The position numbers and the translations under genes were made by a program. DNA of 64,000 nt from HK1 sp965221725 (GTDB lineage: Bacteria > Pseudomonadota > Gammaproteobacteria > HK1), in contig OZ244909.1 of assembly GCA_965221725.1 (NCBI GenBank), forward strand, positions 434,001-498,000, read 5' to 3'. This document shows, piece after piece, positions 8,304-17,676 of this stretch. The notes beneath the pieces were generated by a model. The model saw only the letters and a list, made by a program, of their open reading frames with translations. It ran no database searches and was not told the DNA's origin. Position 1 is the first letter of the stretch; each line of letters starts with the position of its first letter.

Positions 8304-9707
8304 CTACCAGACGGGGTTGTTCGGGGCCGGGCACCAGTAGTAGGGAGCCTCGCATCGCACCCACCGCACCGGCGCGTCACCGCCGGCCGCCGATCGTGCG
8401 TCGTCCCGAGCTTTGGCGGACCACATCCACTCGCCGGAGCCGCTCGGGGACCAGCGCTCGCCGGTGGGCAAGCCGTGATATCGCGGATCGCGATAGGGGC
8501 CGGGCGGTGACGGATAGAACGCGCGCGGCGCGATCTCCGTCGTCCCGGGACCGGCGCCACGGCCGGGGAGGAACGGCGCCCCGGCCATGGACGCAGGCAC
8601 CGCGAATCCGCGGTCGAACGTCTGCATGGTTTCCGGCGTGACGCCGTAACGAGTCTCCGGCGAAGCGCCAAAGCCGGCTTCCGGCGCGGTGCTGGAACGG
8701 GTTCTCGTCGGGGCAACGGAAGGGGCCCCCGACCAGGCGCCGGAACGGGTCCCCGACCAGGCGCCGGAACGGGCTTCCGGCGAGGCGGCGGGGGCGGTTT
8801 CCGGCGCGGCATCGGAAGGTGCGGCCATCCGCGGGTTCCCGGCCGTCGCATCGATCATCGCCACCTCCATCGCCACATCCGGGGCGTCGGCGCCGGTTGC
8901 GGCCGCCGCCTCGGCCGCAACCTCGATCGGGGTCGGATCCGAAACCTCGGGGCCAGCCGCGACCGCTGCCTCGGGCTCGTCTCCTCCGCGAAAGACGAGT
9001 ACCAGGAAACCGACGATGATCAGCGGACCCCAGAGCGCCAGCAGGCCGCTCATGCCGTCGGACTGTTCCTGCATGGGGTCCATGACCGCGCCCGGATGCA
9101 TCGGACCGAGGGGGCGCAGCGAGTCGATGGCGGGTCCGGACTCGCGCGAAGGCGCCGGGGACGCCGCGGCGCCCCCCCCCGATGCGGCCGCAGGACTTTC
9201 CTCCGTCTTCGGAGTGCGGGACTTCGCGACTTCGCCGGAGGCCCCGGCATCCGCAGGCCCGGAGGCCGGAGCTTCGGCAGCGGCCCGAGCCACCTTCACC
9301 GATGCCGCGCCTCTCGCGGCCGTCTTGCCGACAGCAGCGGTCTTGCCGGAGGCGGCGGTCTTGCGGGGGGTAGCGGCTTTACCGGAGGCGCCCACCTTGT
9401 CGGCAGCGGCTGTCTTGTCGTTGGCTGCGGCCTTCTTGCCGGCAGCGGCCGTTCTGTCGGTAGCAGTGCCCTTGCCGGCGGCAGTGGTCCTGCCGGAAGC
9501 GGCGGCCCTATCGGCGGCGGCCCTGCCGGTGGCCGTGGTCTTGCCGGATATGGTGGTCGCCTTCTTCGCGGCCTTCTTGCGGCTCGCTTTCTTCGCGACT
9601 TTTTTCGTGATCTTCTTCGCGGCGGCCCGGAGTCCGCCACGCACGGATCCAAGCGCCTCGCGTTCGGGATCCCGGGCCGTTTCCTTCGCGATCCTGTCGT
9701 CGGTCAT
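8304..9707 (-). CDS. Alanine/lysine-rich single-pass membrane protein with histone H1-like N-terminus
   Basis: 467 aa, not assigned to a family. Residues about 28-50 carry the KKITKKVAKKASRKKAAKKA pattern typical of bacterial H1-like DNA-binding tails. A long Ala/Thr/Lys/Gly repeat (GKTAA, DKTAA and GRAAA units) runs to about residue 135, then an acidic-proline linker. One clear membrane helix follows at about 225-245 (MSGLLALWGPLIIVGFLVLV). The outer half is Ala/Pro-rich and ends in an aromatic, Cys-containing tail (RWVRCEAPYYWCPAPNNPVW). Predicted topology: basic tail inside, C-terminus in the periplasm. It is divergent from purL. Composition alone could mimic a gene here, but the membrane helix and structured tail support real coding. 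Confidence 0.65.
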   Translation of the reverse strand: MTDDRIAKETARDPEREALGSVRGGLRAAAKKITKKVAKKASRKKAAKKATTISGKTTATGRAAADRAAASGRTTAAGKGTATDRTAAAGKKAAANDKTAAADKVGASGKAATPRKTAASGKTAAVGKTAARGAASVKVARAAAEAPASGPADAGASGEVAKSRTPKTEESPAAASGGGAAASPAPSRESGPAIDSLRPLGPMHPGAVMDPMQEQSDGMSGLLALWGPLIIVGFLVLVFRGGDEPEAAVAAGPEVSDPTPIEVAAEAAAATGADAPDVAMEVAMIDATAGNPRMAAPSDAAPETAPAASPEARSGAWSGTRSGAWSGAPSVAPTRTRSSTAPEAGFGASPETRYGVTPETMQTFDRGFAVPASMAGAPFLPGRGAGPGTTEIAPRAFYPSPPGPYRDPRYHGLPTGERWSPSGSGEWMWSAKARDDARSAAGGDAPVRWVRCEAPYYWCPAPNNPVW

Positions 9708-9785
9708 TGCTGGCTTCCCCCGTGGCTACCCGGATGCTACCACGCCAATTTCCCGCTTCCGGCCACCGCGGCGACCGCATCGAGG

Positions 9786-9936
9786 CGACAGCACCGGGAC
9801 GACCGCACCGAGGCGGCAACACCGGGGCGGCAGCACCGGGACGACCGCACCGAGGCGGCAACACCGGGGCGGCAGCACCAGGGCGACCGCACCGAGACGG
9901 CAACACCGGGGAGGCAGCACCAGGGCGACCGCACCG
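9786..9936 (+). repeat. 42-bp tandem repeat, about 3.6 copies
   Basis: Units begin at 9786, 9828, 9870 and 9912 (partial), each starting g(g/a)cagcaccrgg and containing gcaccgaggcggcaac. Units differ by one to a few bases. The array fills most of the divergent intergenic region between the lysine-rich membrane protein and purL, where promoters of both genes should lie. Confidence 0.85.
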
Positions 9937-9974
9937 TTGGTGACATGCGTATCAAGTATCATCGCGCCCGCGCC

Positions 9975-12900
9975 ATGGACGCCCCCGCCCCTCCCGTCGC
10001 CGACTTCCTGCTGTTCAGGGGAGGACCCGCCCTGGCGGCGTTCCGCCGCAGGCGCCTCGTGGACCGTGCGCGGGAGCACGAGCGCGGGATCACCGATGTC
10101 CGTGGTCGCTGGATCTACTTCGTCCGCACCGACGACGCCTCGGATCCGATCGTCCGACGACTCGAACAGCTTCTCGATGCCTCGTTCGTCGCGCGCGACA
10201 AGACCGCGGCGGCGCTCGACGCCGCCATCGTGGTGACGCCGCGACCGGGAACGATCTCCCCCTGGTCGAGCAAGGCCACCGACATCGCCCGCCACTGTGG
10301 TCTGGAATGCGTCGCCCGCATCGAGCGCGGCGTTGCGTGGATGATCGAGCAGACCGGCGGCGACTCGGGTGACCTGGGCGACTCGGGTGGCCTGAACGAC
10401 CTGAACGACCCGGGCGACCCGGGTGACCCGCGCGAGACCGCAGGAATGATCGCCGAATCCGGGTTGCTCCACGACCGCATGACACAGCACGCCTGGTCCC
10501 CGCGGACCTGTCTGGCGGGCACGTCCGCCGCGGACGCCGGCGCCGGGGCCCTCTTCCTCGACGGAACGCCCCCTCCCCATGCGACGGTGACCCTCGGCCC
10601 CGACCCCCGCGCCGCGCTGAAGCGCGTCAATGCCTCCCTCGGCCTCGCCCTGCACGGCGAAGAGATCGACTACCTCCGCGCCCACTTTCTCGAACTCGGC
10701 CGGGACCCCACCGACGCCGAGCTGATGATGTTCGCGCAGGTGAACTCCGAACACTGCCGCCACAGGATCTTCAACGCGGCGTGGACTGTCGACGGCATCC
10801 GCTGCGAACGATCGTTGTTCGACATGATCCGCCACACCCAGGCGTGCGCCCCGGGCGAGGTGCTGTCCGCGTACCGCGACAACGCCGCCGTCACGCGCGG
10901 ACATGCGGCGAGCTGGTTCGCTCCGGATCCGGACACCGGGCGATACCGCGCCGAGCCGGGGCGAGTGGAGATCCTCATGAAGGTGGAGACCCACAACCAC
11001 CCCACCGCGATCTCACCCCGTCCGGGGGCGGCGACCGGCTCCGGGGGCGAGATTCGCGACGAGGCGGCGACGGGCCGCGGCGCTCGCAGCAAGGCCGGCG
11101 TCACCGGCTTCTCCGTCTCGAACCTGCGGATTCCGGGCTTCGTTCAGCCGTGGGAGGACGAACGCAGTCAGCCCTCGCACATCGCCTCCGCCCTCGAGAT
11201 CATGCTCGACGGGCCAATCGGCGCCGCCGCGTTCAACAACGAGTTCGGGCGCCCCGCCCTAGGCGGGTACTTCCGTACCCTCGAGGTGGATCTGCGGAGG
11301 CTCGAAACGCGGGGCGACGGCACCAAACGAAACGATGGCGACGGCGCCGAACGAAGCGACGGCGGCGACACCACCGGCCGACCGATCCGGCCTGTCGACG
11401 GCGTCGGGTCCGACGCAAACGCCGGGCCGGCGGATACGCGCGGCGAACGCCTCCGCGGCGACCTCACCGCGGGAACCGGGAGCCGCGGGCGGGCGGGCGA
11501 CGGCGGGTCGGGGTCCGGTGTCGACGGATGCGGCCGAACCCGGGTCTACGGCTACCACAAGCCCATCATGATCGCCGGCGGAGTGGGCAACATTCGCACC
11601 GACCAGGTCGCCAAGTCCGCCATCGCACCGGGGGCGCGTCTCGTCGTGCTCGGCGGGCCCGCCATGCGCATCGGCCTCGGTGGCGGCGCCGCATCCTCCC
11701 GCGGATCGAAGAGCGGGGAGGAGTCGCTCGACTTCGCCTCCGTGCAGCGCGAAAACCCCGAGATGCAACGGCGTTGCCAGGAGGTCATTGATCGCTGCTG
11801 GCAGCGCGGCGCGGACAACCCGATCCTCTCCATCCACGATGTGGGCGCCGGGGGGCTGTCCAACGCGTTGCCCGAACTGGTCGACGACGCCGGACGGGGC
11901 GCAATGGTCGATCTGCGCGCCATCCCCGGCGACGACCCCGGGATGTCGCCGCTCGAAATCTGGTGCAACGAGTCCCAGGAACGCTACGTGCTCGCCATCG
12001 ACCCCGGGCGCATCGACGATTTTGCCGCGCTGTGTGCGCGCGAGCGCTGTCCGTGGGCGCCGATCGGGGAGGCAACCCGACGCCGGCGGCTGGAGGTCCG
12101 CGACGCCCGGTTCGATGCCTCGCCGATCTCCATGCGGATGGGAACCCTGCTCGGCGATCTCCCCCGCCGGCACCGCGATGTCGTTCGGCTGCCGCCGGCG
12201 GCGGCGAGCCCGTTCGCCCCCGGTCGGATCGAGGTCGGTCCCGCGCTGGAACGGGTGCTGCGGGTGCCGGCGGTGGCCGACAAGTCGTTCCTGGTGACTA
12301 TCGGCGACCGCACTGTCGGCGGGCTCGTCGCCCGCGATCCGATGGTGGGTCCGTGGCAGGTGCCGGTGGCCGACTGCGCGGTGACCCTGAGCGACTTCCG
12401 CGGACACACCGGGGAGGCGATGGCGATGGGGGAACGCACGCCGCTCGCGTTGCTCGATGCGCGGGCGGCGGGGCGGATGGCGGTGGCGGAGGCGCTCACC
12501 AACATCGCATCCGCGGACATCGCGAGCATCGAGCGCGTGGTGCTCTCGGCGAACTGGATGGCCGCCGGCGGGGAGCCCGGAGAAGACGCGGATCTCTTCG
12601 ACGCGGTCGAGGCGGTGGCGATGGAGCTCTGTCCCGCCCTCGGCATCTCGATCCCGGTCGGGAAGGACTCGCTGTCGATGGGCACGACGTGGCGCGACGA
12701 CTCCGGCGAGCACAAGGTGATCTCGCCGGTCTCGCCGATCATCACCGCGTTCGCACCGGTCGAGGACGCCCGCCTGAGCCTGGTGCCGATGCTGCGCACC
12801 GACCTCGGCGAGTCGTCGCTGCTGCTCGTCGATCTCGGATACGGCGCGAATCGCCTGGGCGCCTCCGCGCTCGCGCTCTCCCACCGGCACCTCGGTGCCG

Positions 12901-14456
12901 CGTCGCCCGACCTCGACCGCCCCGAGGCACTGCCCGCGCTGTTCCGGGCGCTGTCGCGAGCACGGCGCCGGGGGCTGATCGCCGCGTATCACGACCGCTC
13001 CGACGGCGGCCTCGCCGCATGCCTGCTGGAGATGGCGTTTGCGGGCCGCGCGGGGTTCGACGTCGACCTCGCTCCCCTCGGTCCCGATCCGGTGGCGGCG
13101 CTGTTCTGCGAGGAGCCCGGCGCCGTCGTCCAGATCCGCGACGCCGATCTGGCCGCGGTGCGGGCGGTCTTCAACGCCGAACCATCGCTCGCGGCCTGCG
13201 TCCACCGGATTGGTCGGGTCGAAGCCGGCGACCGCGTGCGGTTCACGGCGGGGAATCACGCTCTCTACGCGGGATCCCGCACCGCCCTGCACCGATCATG
13301 GTCGGAGACGTCCTGGCAACTGCAGCGCCGGCGCGACGATCCGGGGTGCGCGGACGAGGAGCGCGCGCGCATTGCCGACGAGACCGAGCGCGGGCTGTGG
13401 TGCAAGACGACGTTCGACGTTGCGACCGCCCCGGACGATGGCACCGGCATCGATTCCGCCGGCAACCGGTTCGACATCGAGAGCTCCCCGGACGATGGCA
13501 CCGGCATCGGTCCCGCCGGCATCGGCCCCAACGGCAACGACTCCACCGGCAACCGGATCGACATCGAGAGCTCCCCGAACGATGGCGTCGGCATCGATCC
13601 CGCCGGCGGCGTGGCCGACATCGAGGCCCGCCCGCACCGCGCCGCCGCGGAGTCCGGTTTCGGCGCACCGGGCGCCGCTCGCACCCGGCCTCGAGTCGCG
13701 ATCCTTCGCGAGCAGGGCGTGAACGGGCACGTCGAGATGGCGGCGGCGTTCCACGCCGCGGGCTTCGACGCCTTCGACGTACACATGAGCGATCTGGCCG
13801 GCGGACGCGCCTCTCTGGCCGGATTCGTCGGCCTTGCGGCCGGCGGCGGCTTCTCGTTCGGGGATGTACTCGGCGCCGGCAGCGGCTGGGCGCACACCAT
13901 CCGCTTCAATCCTCGCTGCCGTGACGAGTTCGAGGCGTTCTTCCACCGCCCCGACACGTTCACTCTCGGGGTGTGCAACGGATGCCAGATGCTCGCCCGC
14001 CTGCGCGACCTGATCCCGGGCGCGGGCACCTGGCCCCGGTTCGAGCGCAACCGTTGCGAACAGTTCGAGGCGCGGCTCCTCATGACCCGGATCGCGGCCT
14101 CGCCGTCCATCTTCCTCGACGGAATGGAAGGTTCGGAGCTCCCCACCGTGGTCGCGCACGGAGAGGGCCGCGCGGTCTTCGCCCCCGGCGCCCTCGACCG
14201 CGCGACCCGCGACCGGCTCGTCTGCCTGCAATACGCCGCCGCCGACGGGGCTCCGGCCGAACGCTACCCCGCCAACCCCAATGGCTCGGAGGCCGCCGCC
14301 GCGGGCCTCACCACCCCCGACGGCCGGGTGACGATCATGATGCCGCACCCCGAGCGCACGTTCCGCGCCGTGCAGCACTCCTGGCACCCCCCCGACTGGG
14401 GCGAATACGGCCCGTGGCTGCACCTGTTCCGGAATGCCGGGAGGTGGGTGGGGTAA
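9975..14456 (+). CDS. purL: Phosphoribosylformylglycinamidine synthase, single-chain form
   Basis: Fourth step of purine synthesis: FGAR plus glutamine and ATP to FGAM. About 1,493 aa, against 1,295 in E. coli. Order: N-terminal PurS-like domain (FRGGPALAAFRRRRL), linker, ATP-binding catalytic domains (MFAQVNSEHCRH, MKVETHNHPTAISP, then LSIHDVGAGGLSNALPELV), second AIRS-like half (PVGKDSLSMGTTW), and C-terminal glutaminase with nucleophile Cys in LGVCNGCQML and the His/Glu motif MMPHPERTFR. Three low-complexity insertions make it long: around residues 129-155 (GDL/NDL/GDP repeats), 444-522 and 1150-1235 (DDGTGI repeats). ATG 9975 fits homology; ATG 9945 is the alternative. Neither has a good Shine-Dalgarno sequence. 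The open frame back to 9096 is antisense shadow and is not included. Confidence 0.95.
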   Translation: MDAPAPPVADFLLFRGGPALAAFRRRRLVDRAREHERGITDVRGRWIYFVRTDDASDPIVRRLEQLLDASFVARDKTAAALDAAIVVTPRPGTISPWSSKATDIARHCGLECVARIERGVAWMIEQTGGDSGDLGDSGGLNDLNDPGDPGDPRETAGMIAESGLLHDRMTQHAWSPRTCLAGTSAADAGAGALFLDGTPPPHATVTLGPDPRAALKRVNASLGLALHGEEIDYLRAHFLELGRDPTDAELMMFAQVNSEHCRHRIFNAAWTVDGIRCERSLFDMIRHTQACAPGEVLSAYRDNAAVTRGHAASWFAPDPDTGRYRAEPGRVEILMKVETHNHPTAISPRPGAATGSGGEIRDEAATGRGARSKAGVTGFSVSNLRIPGFVQPWEDERSQPSHIASALEIMLDGPIGAAAFNNEFGRPALGGYFRTLEVDLRRLETRGDGTKRNDGDGAERSDGGDTTGRPIRPVDGVGSDANAGPADTRGERLRGDLTAGTGSRGRAGDGGSGSGVDGCGRTRVYGYHKPIMIAGGVGNIRTDQVAKSAIAPGARLVVLGGPAMRIGLGGGAASSRGSKSGEESLDFASVQRENPEMQRRCQEVIDRCWQRGADNPILSIHDVGAGGLSNALPELVDDAGRGAMVDLRAIPGDDPGMSPLEIWCNESQERYVLAIDPGRIDDFAALCARERCPWAPIGEATRRRRLEVRDARFDASPISMRMGTLLGDLPRRHRDVVRLPPAAASPFAPGRIEVGPALERVLRVPAVADKSFLVTIGDRTVGGLVARDPMVGPWQVPVADCAVTLSDFRGHTGEAMAMGERTPLALLDARAAGRMAVAEALTNIASADIASIERVVLSANWMAAGGEPGEDADLFDAVEAVAMELCPALGISIPVGKDSLSMGTTWRDDSGEHKVISPVSPIITAFAPVEDARLSLVPMLRTDLGESSLLLVDLGYGANRLGASALALSHRHLGAASPDLDRPEALPALFRALSRARRRGLIAAYHDRSDGGLAACLLEMAFAGRAGFDVDLAPLGPDPVAALFCEEPGAVVQIRDADLAAVRAVFNAEPSLAACVHRIGRVEAGDRVRFTAGNHALYAGSRTALHRSWSETSWQLQRRRDDPGCADEERARIADETERGLWCKTTFDVATAPDDGTGIDSAGNRFDIESSPDDGTGIGPAGIGPNGNDSTGNRIDIESSPNDGVGIDPAGGVADIEARPHRAAAESGFGAPGAARTRPRVAILREQGVNGHVEMAAAFHAAGFDAFDVHMSDLAGGRASLAGFVGLAAGGGFSFGDVLGAGSGWAHTIRFNPRCRDEFEAFFHRPDTFTLGVCNGCQMLARLRDLIPGAGTWPRFERNRCEQFEARLLMTRIAASPSIFLDGMEGSELPTVVAHGEGRAVFAPGALDRATRDRLVCLQYAAADGAPAERYPANPNGSEAAAAGLTTPDGRVTIMMPHPERTFRAVQHSWHPPDWGEYGPWLHLFRNAGRWVG

Positions 14457-14507
14457 CGGCAATTCCCGTCCCGCCGCAAACGCACTCTCGAACCTGCTCG
14501 CAGTAGT

Positions 14508-15014
14508 TCATGCAATGTCGTAGGGGAGCGCGACGATATCGTCCCCGCGCGGCAAGGGCGCGTTCACGGCCGCCACCACCACGCCGATCCCATGGCGCTG
14601 CTCGGGGTGATTCTCGCGAAATGCGCGAATCCCGCGGGTATCGCCGCGCGACACGCGGGCGCCGCTCTTCGCCTCCACCGCAACCAGCACCCCGTCGCGC
14701 TCGAGAACGAGATCGACCTCCGCCCCCGAGTGCTGCCGCCAGTGATGGAGCCGGGGCGGATGGCGCATGGCCCGGGTCTGCTTGAGGATGTCGAGCACCA
14801 CGTGCGTTTCGAACAGCGCGCCCTGAACGGGGTTGGACATCAAGGCGGTCGGGCTGGAGATCCGCTGTGTCCACGCCGCGAATCCGGTATCGGTGAAGTA
14901 TCCCTTGGAGCGCCTGGACACGCGCTTCGCAGGGTTGTTCGAGAACGGAGGAATCTCCAGCCACTGGAATGTCGCGCGCAGGATCCCCGAGTCCACGTGA
15001 ACCTTTCGTGACAT
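14508..15014 (-). pseudogene. C-terminal fragment of an AAA ATPase with DUF4143 domain
   Basis: About 168 aa after the ATG at 15014. The segment NNPAKRVSRRSKGYFTDTGF, then QRISSPTALM, QGALFETHVVLDILKQ and the nuclease-like HSGAEVDLVLERDGVLVAVE are characteristic of the DUF4143 C-terminal half of bacterial AAA+ ATPases. The N-terminal ATPase half (Walker A/B) is missing; upstream the frame runs only into antisense of msrP. It lies on the opposite strand, divergent from msrP, and is probably a decayed remnant. Confidence 0.7.
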
Positions 15015-15116
15015 CCGTCCCGCACACTGCGCCTTCCATCGAAACGCGGCACGACCGCGCCCACCGCGTCGGGCGCAGTGCTTCGGCCGGGCCACCGAGG
15101 ACGCGCGGAGTGTGAC

Positions 15117-16097
15117 ATGCTGATCAAACCCCCGAGCGACATTCAGCCATCGGAGATCACCCCTCGATCCGTCTTCCGAGCCCGCCGGCGGTTCATGCGC
15201 GACACCGCGGGCATCGCCGGGGCGGCGATGCTCGGCGCCGGCCTCTCGCTGCTCGGTACGCGTCGGGCCGCCGCGATCGCGTCCGATCCGGAGGCCACCG
15301 GCCCGAAACTGGACGGCGTGGTCGAAGGCGCGTGGGGGGCCGACGAAGAACTGACCCCCTACTCCGATATCACGAGCTACAACAACTTCTACGAGTTCGG
15401 GACGGACAAGCGCGACCCGGCCCGGTACGCCGGCAGCTTCAATCCCCAGCCGTGGACGGTCGAAGTGGGCGGGGAGTGCGCGAAGCCGGGTGCGTACGAC
15501 TACGACGACATCGTGAAGCCCCACCAGCTCGAGGAACGCATCTACCGGCTGCGCTGCGTGGAGGCATGGTCGATGGTGGTGCCGTGGGTCGGTATTCCGC
15601 TCGCCGATGTGCTGGCGCGGTTCGAGCCGACTTCGAAGGCGAAGTATGTCGCGTTCCGGACCGTGTTCCGGCCCGAGGAGATGCGCGGTCAGACCCGGCC
15701 CATTCTCGATTGGCCATACGTCGAGGGCTTACGGATCGACGAGGCAATGCACCCGCTCACGCTGCTCACCGTCGGTCTCTACGGCGAGGTGCTGCCGAAT
15801 CAGAACGGCGCCCCGATCCGCCTCGTCGTACCCTGGAAGTACGGCTTCAAGAGCATCAAGTCGATCGTCTCGATCGAGTTCACCGAGGAGGAGCCCCCCA
15901 CGACCTGGAACCTTTCCGCCCCGCGGGAGTACGGGTTCTACTCCAACGTGAATCCACAGGTCGACCACCCCCGATGGAGCCAGAAGCGCGAGCGGCGCAT
16001 CGGCGAGCTGTTCAAGCGCGATACGCTGATGTTCAACGGCTACGCGGACGAGGTCGCAAGCCTCTACGCGGGAATGGACCTCAAGGCGAACTACTGA
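15117..16097 (+). CDS. msrP: Protein-methionine-sulfoxide reductase, catalytic molybdopterin subunit
   Basis: Periplasmic molybdenum enzyme of the sulfite-oxidase fold (formerly YedY), 326 aa, which reduces methionine sulfoxide in envelope proteins. It has a Tat signal (ARRRFMRDTAGIAGAAMLG, residues about 21-40), as expected for export after cofactor insertion. Cys147 in YRLRCVEAWSMVVPWVG is the likely Mo ligand. GGAG lies 6 nt before the ATG. Electrons should come from the haem membrane subunit MsrQ encoded 214 nt downstream. Confidence 0.95.
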   Translation: MLIKPPSDIQPSEITPRSVFRARRRFMRDTAGIAGAAMLGAGLSLLGTRRAAAIASDPEATGPKLDGVVEGAWGADEELTPYSDITSYNNFYEFGTDKRDPARYAGSFNPQPWTVEVGGECAKPGAYDYDDIVKPHQLEERIYRLRCVEAWSMVVPWVGIPLADVLARFEPTSKAKYVAFRTVFRPEEMRGQTRPILDWPYVEGLRIDEAMHPLTLLTVGLYGEVLPNQNGAPIRLVVPWKYGFKSIKSIVSIEFTEEEPPTTWNLSAPREYGFYSNVNPQVDHPRWSQKRERRIGELFKRDTLMFNGYADEVASLYAGMDLKANY

Positions 16098-16311
16098 TCC
16101 GGAGAGTTGACCGATTTGCGGCGGCGGACGTGATTTCGGGGTCGCCTGGGGAGTGACTCGGGGTGCTCAACGTACCGTCAAGCGGGTCCGTACCTCCCGG
16201 CCCGCGTTCGCCCTGCGAAAATAGCCATCCGGGCACCCGCGCTTCGCGAATCGACGAATTTTTCGGGCCGAATCGCAGCCTGCGGCAACGGCCACCGGAA
16301 GGAGCCGGCGG

Positions 16312-16956
16312 ATGAGGCCCGAGAGGCGGATTGCGGTCATCAAGGCCGGTCTCTTCGCCGCCGCCCTCGTTCCGTTCGCAGCGCTGGCTTTCAACGCCTT
16401 CACCGGTGGGCTCGGCGCGAATCCGGTCGAGGCCATCACCCACACCACCGGCGAGTGGACGCTGCGCCTGCTGCTCGCAACGCTTGCGGTCACGCCGCTC
16501 CGTCACCTCACGGGATGGATGTGGCTCACCCGGCTGCGCCGGATGGTCGGGCTGTTCGCGTTCTTCTACCTGATGCTGCACTTCGCGACCTACGCGGTGC
16601 TCGACGCCTCGCTCGACCTCGCGTACATCGTCGAGGATGTCGCGGATCGCCTGTACATCACCGCGGGCTTCGCCGCCTTCGTGATGCTCGTGCCGCTCGC
16701 CGCGACCTCGACCAACGCGATGGTGCGTCGGCTCGGACCCGTGCGGTGGCGCCGGCTTCACCGCCTCGTCTACGCGGCGGCGCTCGGCGGGGTGCTGCAC
16801 TTTCTGTGGCTCGTGAGAGCCGACCTTCTCGAACCGCTGATCCACGCCGGGATCCTCGCCGCCCTGCTCGCAGCCCGACTGCCGCCCGCCGTGCAATGGA
16901 TGCAGGCGCGCCGATCGCAGCGCGCGGCCCGACGCGCGGCGTCGCCGGCTTCCTGA
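16312..16956 (+). CDS. msrQ: Protein-methionine-sulfoxide reductase, haem-binding membrane subunit
   Basis: 214 aa, six-helix inner-membrane b-type cytochrome (formerly YedZ, ferric-reductase-like domain) that passes quinol electrons to MsrP. Histidines likely to ligate haem occur in LMLHFATYA (near residue 87) and in WRRLHRLVYAAALGGVLHFLW (near 148-162). Start chosen at the ATG 7 nt after AAGGAG. The 214-nt gap after msrP is longer than usual for this pair; no gene is seen in it. Confidence 0.93.
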   Translation: MRPERRIAVIKAGLFAAALVPFAALAFNAFTGGLGANPVEAITHTTGEWTLRLLLATLAVTPLRHLTGWMWLTRLRRMVGLFAFFYLMLHFATYAVLDASLDLAYIVEDVADRLYITAGFAAFVMLVPLAATSTNAMVRRLGPVRWRRLHRLVYAAALGGVLHFLWLVRADLLEPLIHAGILAALLAARLPPAVQWMQARRSQRAARRAASPAS

Positions 16957-17046
16957 ACGCTCGGGGCTCCGACCGGAATCCCGAACCCTCGAGCTCCGAC
17001 TGGATCAGGGCTCCGGCCGGAACAGCCTTTTCGTTCAACGCTCCTG

Positions 17047-17065
17047 CCCCTCCTGTCTGGAGGGG
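17047..17065. terminator. Hairpin between convergent msrQ and vapC-like gene
   Basis: Perfect 7-bp stem CCCCTCC / GGAGGGG with a 5-nt loop (TGTCT), lying between two genes that point at each other. There is no U-run on either side, so it would be a weak or factor-assisted bidirectional terminator. Confidence 0.35.
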
Positions 17066-17099
17066 ATTTGGAGTCCGCGAAGCGGAAAAGTGATTTCGG

Positions 17100-17534
17100 T
17101 CAGAGTCCTTGCGCCGCGAGAAGCGCAAACCCCTCGCGCGATGCGGCCTGGTTCAGCCGCGCGTCGAAGCAGACGAAACCGACGCTCGATGGATCGTCCT
17201 CGGCCACGGCGAGCGCGGCCGCAAGCTGGAGGCTGTCCGCCGCCCTCAGCGGATGGACCCGGAGCAGCCGCTGCGCCAGCAACCTCACCCGTCGCCCCGG
17301 CTGCACCTCGTACCATACATGCGACAGCGCGTGGAGCTGGACGAGATGCTCCGAGATCTCCGCCGTCGTCAGGCTGCCGTCCCGCTCGCGCCGCGAGAGC
17401 GCGGCCACGTACTCCACGGACGCCCCCCACCACACCGCCATCCGATCGTCCGCTTCGAGGACGCGGAGCGCCGTGCGCCGGTGGGGCTCGTCGACGCCAA
17501 GGGCGACCAGGGCGGAGGTGTCCCAGAAGTTCAC
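17100..17534 (-). CDS. PIN-domain toxin, VapC-like
   Basis: 144 aa PIN-domain ribonuclease of the VapC type. The N-terminus NFWDTSALVALGVDEPHRR gives the first catalytic Asp (about residue 5). A Glu in WGASVEYVAALSRRE near 41, Asp in LRAADSLQLAAALA near 100 and Asp in VGFVCFDARLNQAA near 124 complete the acidic set. It starts with GTG. A Phd/YefM-type antitoxin gene lies upstream on the same strand but is separated by 142 nt, an unusually wide gap for such modules. Confidence 0.88.
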   Translation of the reverse strand: MNFWDTSALVALGVDEPHRRTALRVLEADDRMAVWWGASVEYVAALSRRERDGSLTTAEISEHLVQLHALSHVWYEVQPGRRVRLLAQRLLRVHPLRAADSLQLAAALAVAEDDPSSVGFVCFDARLNQAASREGFALLAAQGL

Positions 17535-17676
17535 CTACTGGTGCCTGGATGCCTGTCGAGCGCTTCCCGGGAAATTTCTCGTACAGCTTCCCGAGTAGTT
17601 CTCCAAGCGGTTCCTCGGGCAGCCTCCAGGCAATTCATCAGGAGGTGCCCGAGAAGTGCAGGAAGTGTCCGGGCGT

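Noticed and set aside
9786..9936. CRISPR array
   Set aside because: Units are head-to-tail with no unique spacers and diverge slightly from one another.
9096..9974. N-terminal extension of the purL frame
   Set aside because: It overlaps the lysine-rich membrane protein gene in antisense and the 42-bp array; PurL homology begins only after 9975.
15015..15524. Upstream extension of the DUF4143 fragment as an intact ATPase
   Set aside because: This part is antisense to msrP and contains no Walker motifs.
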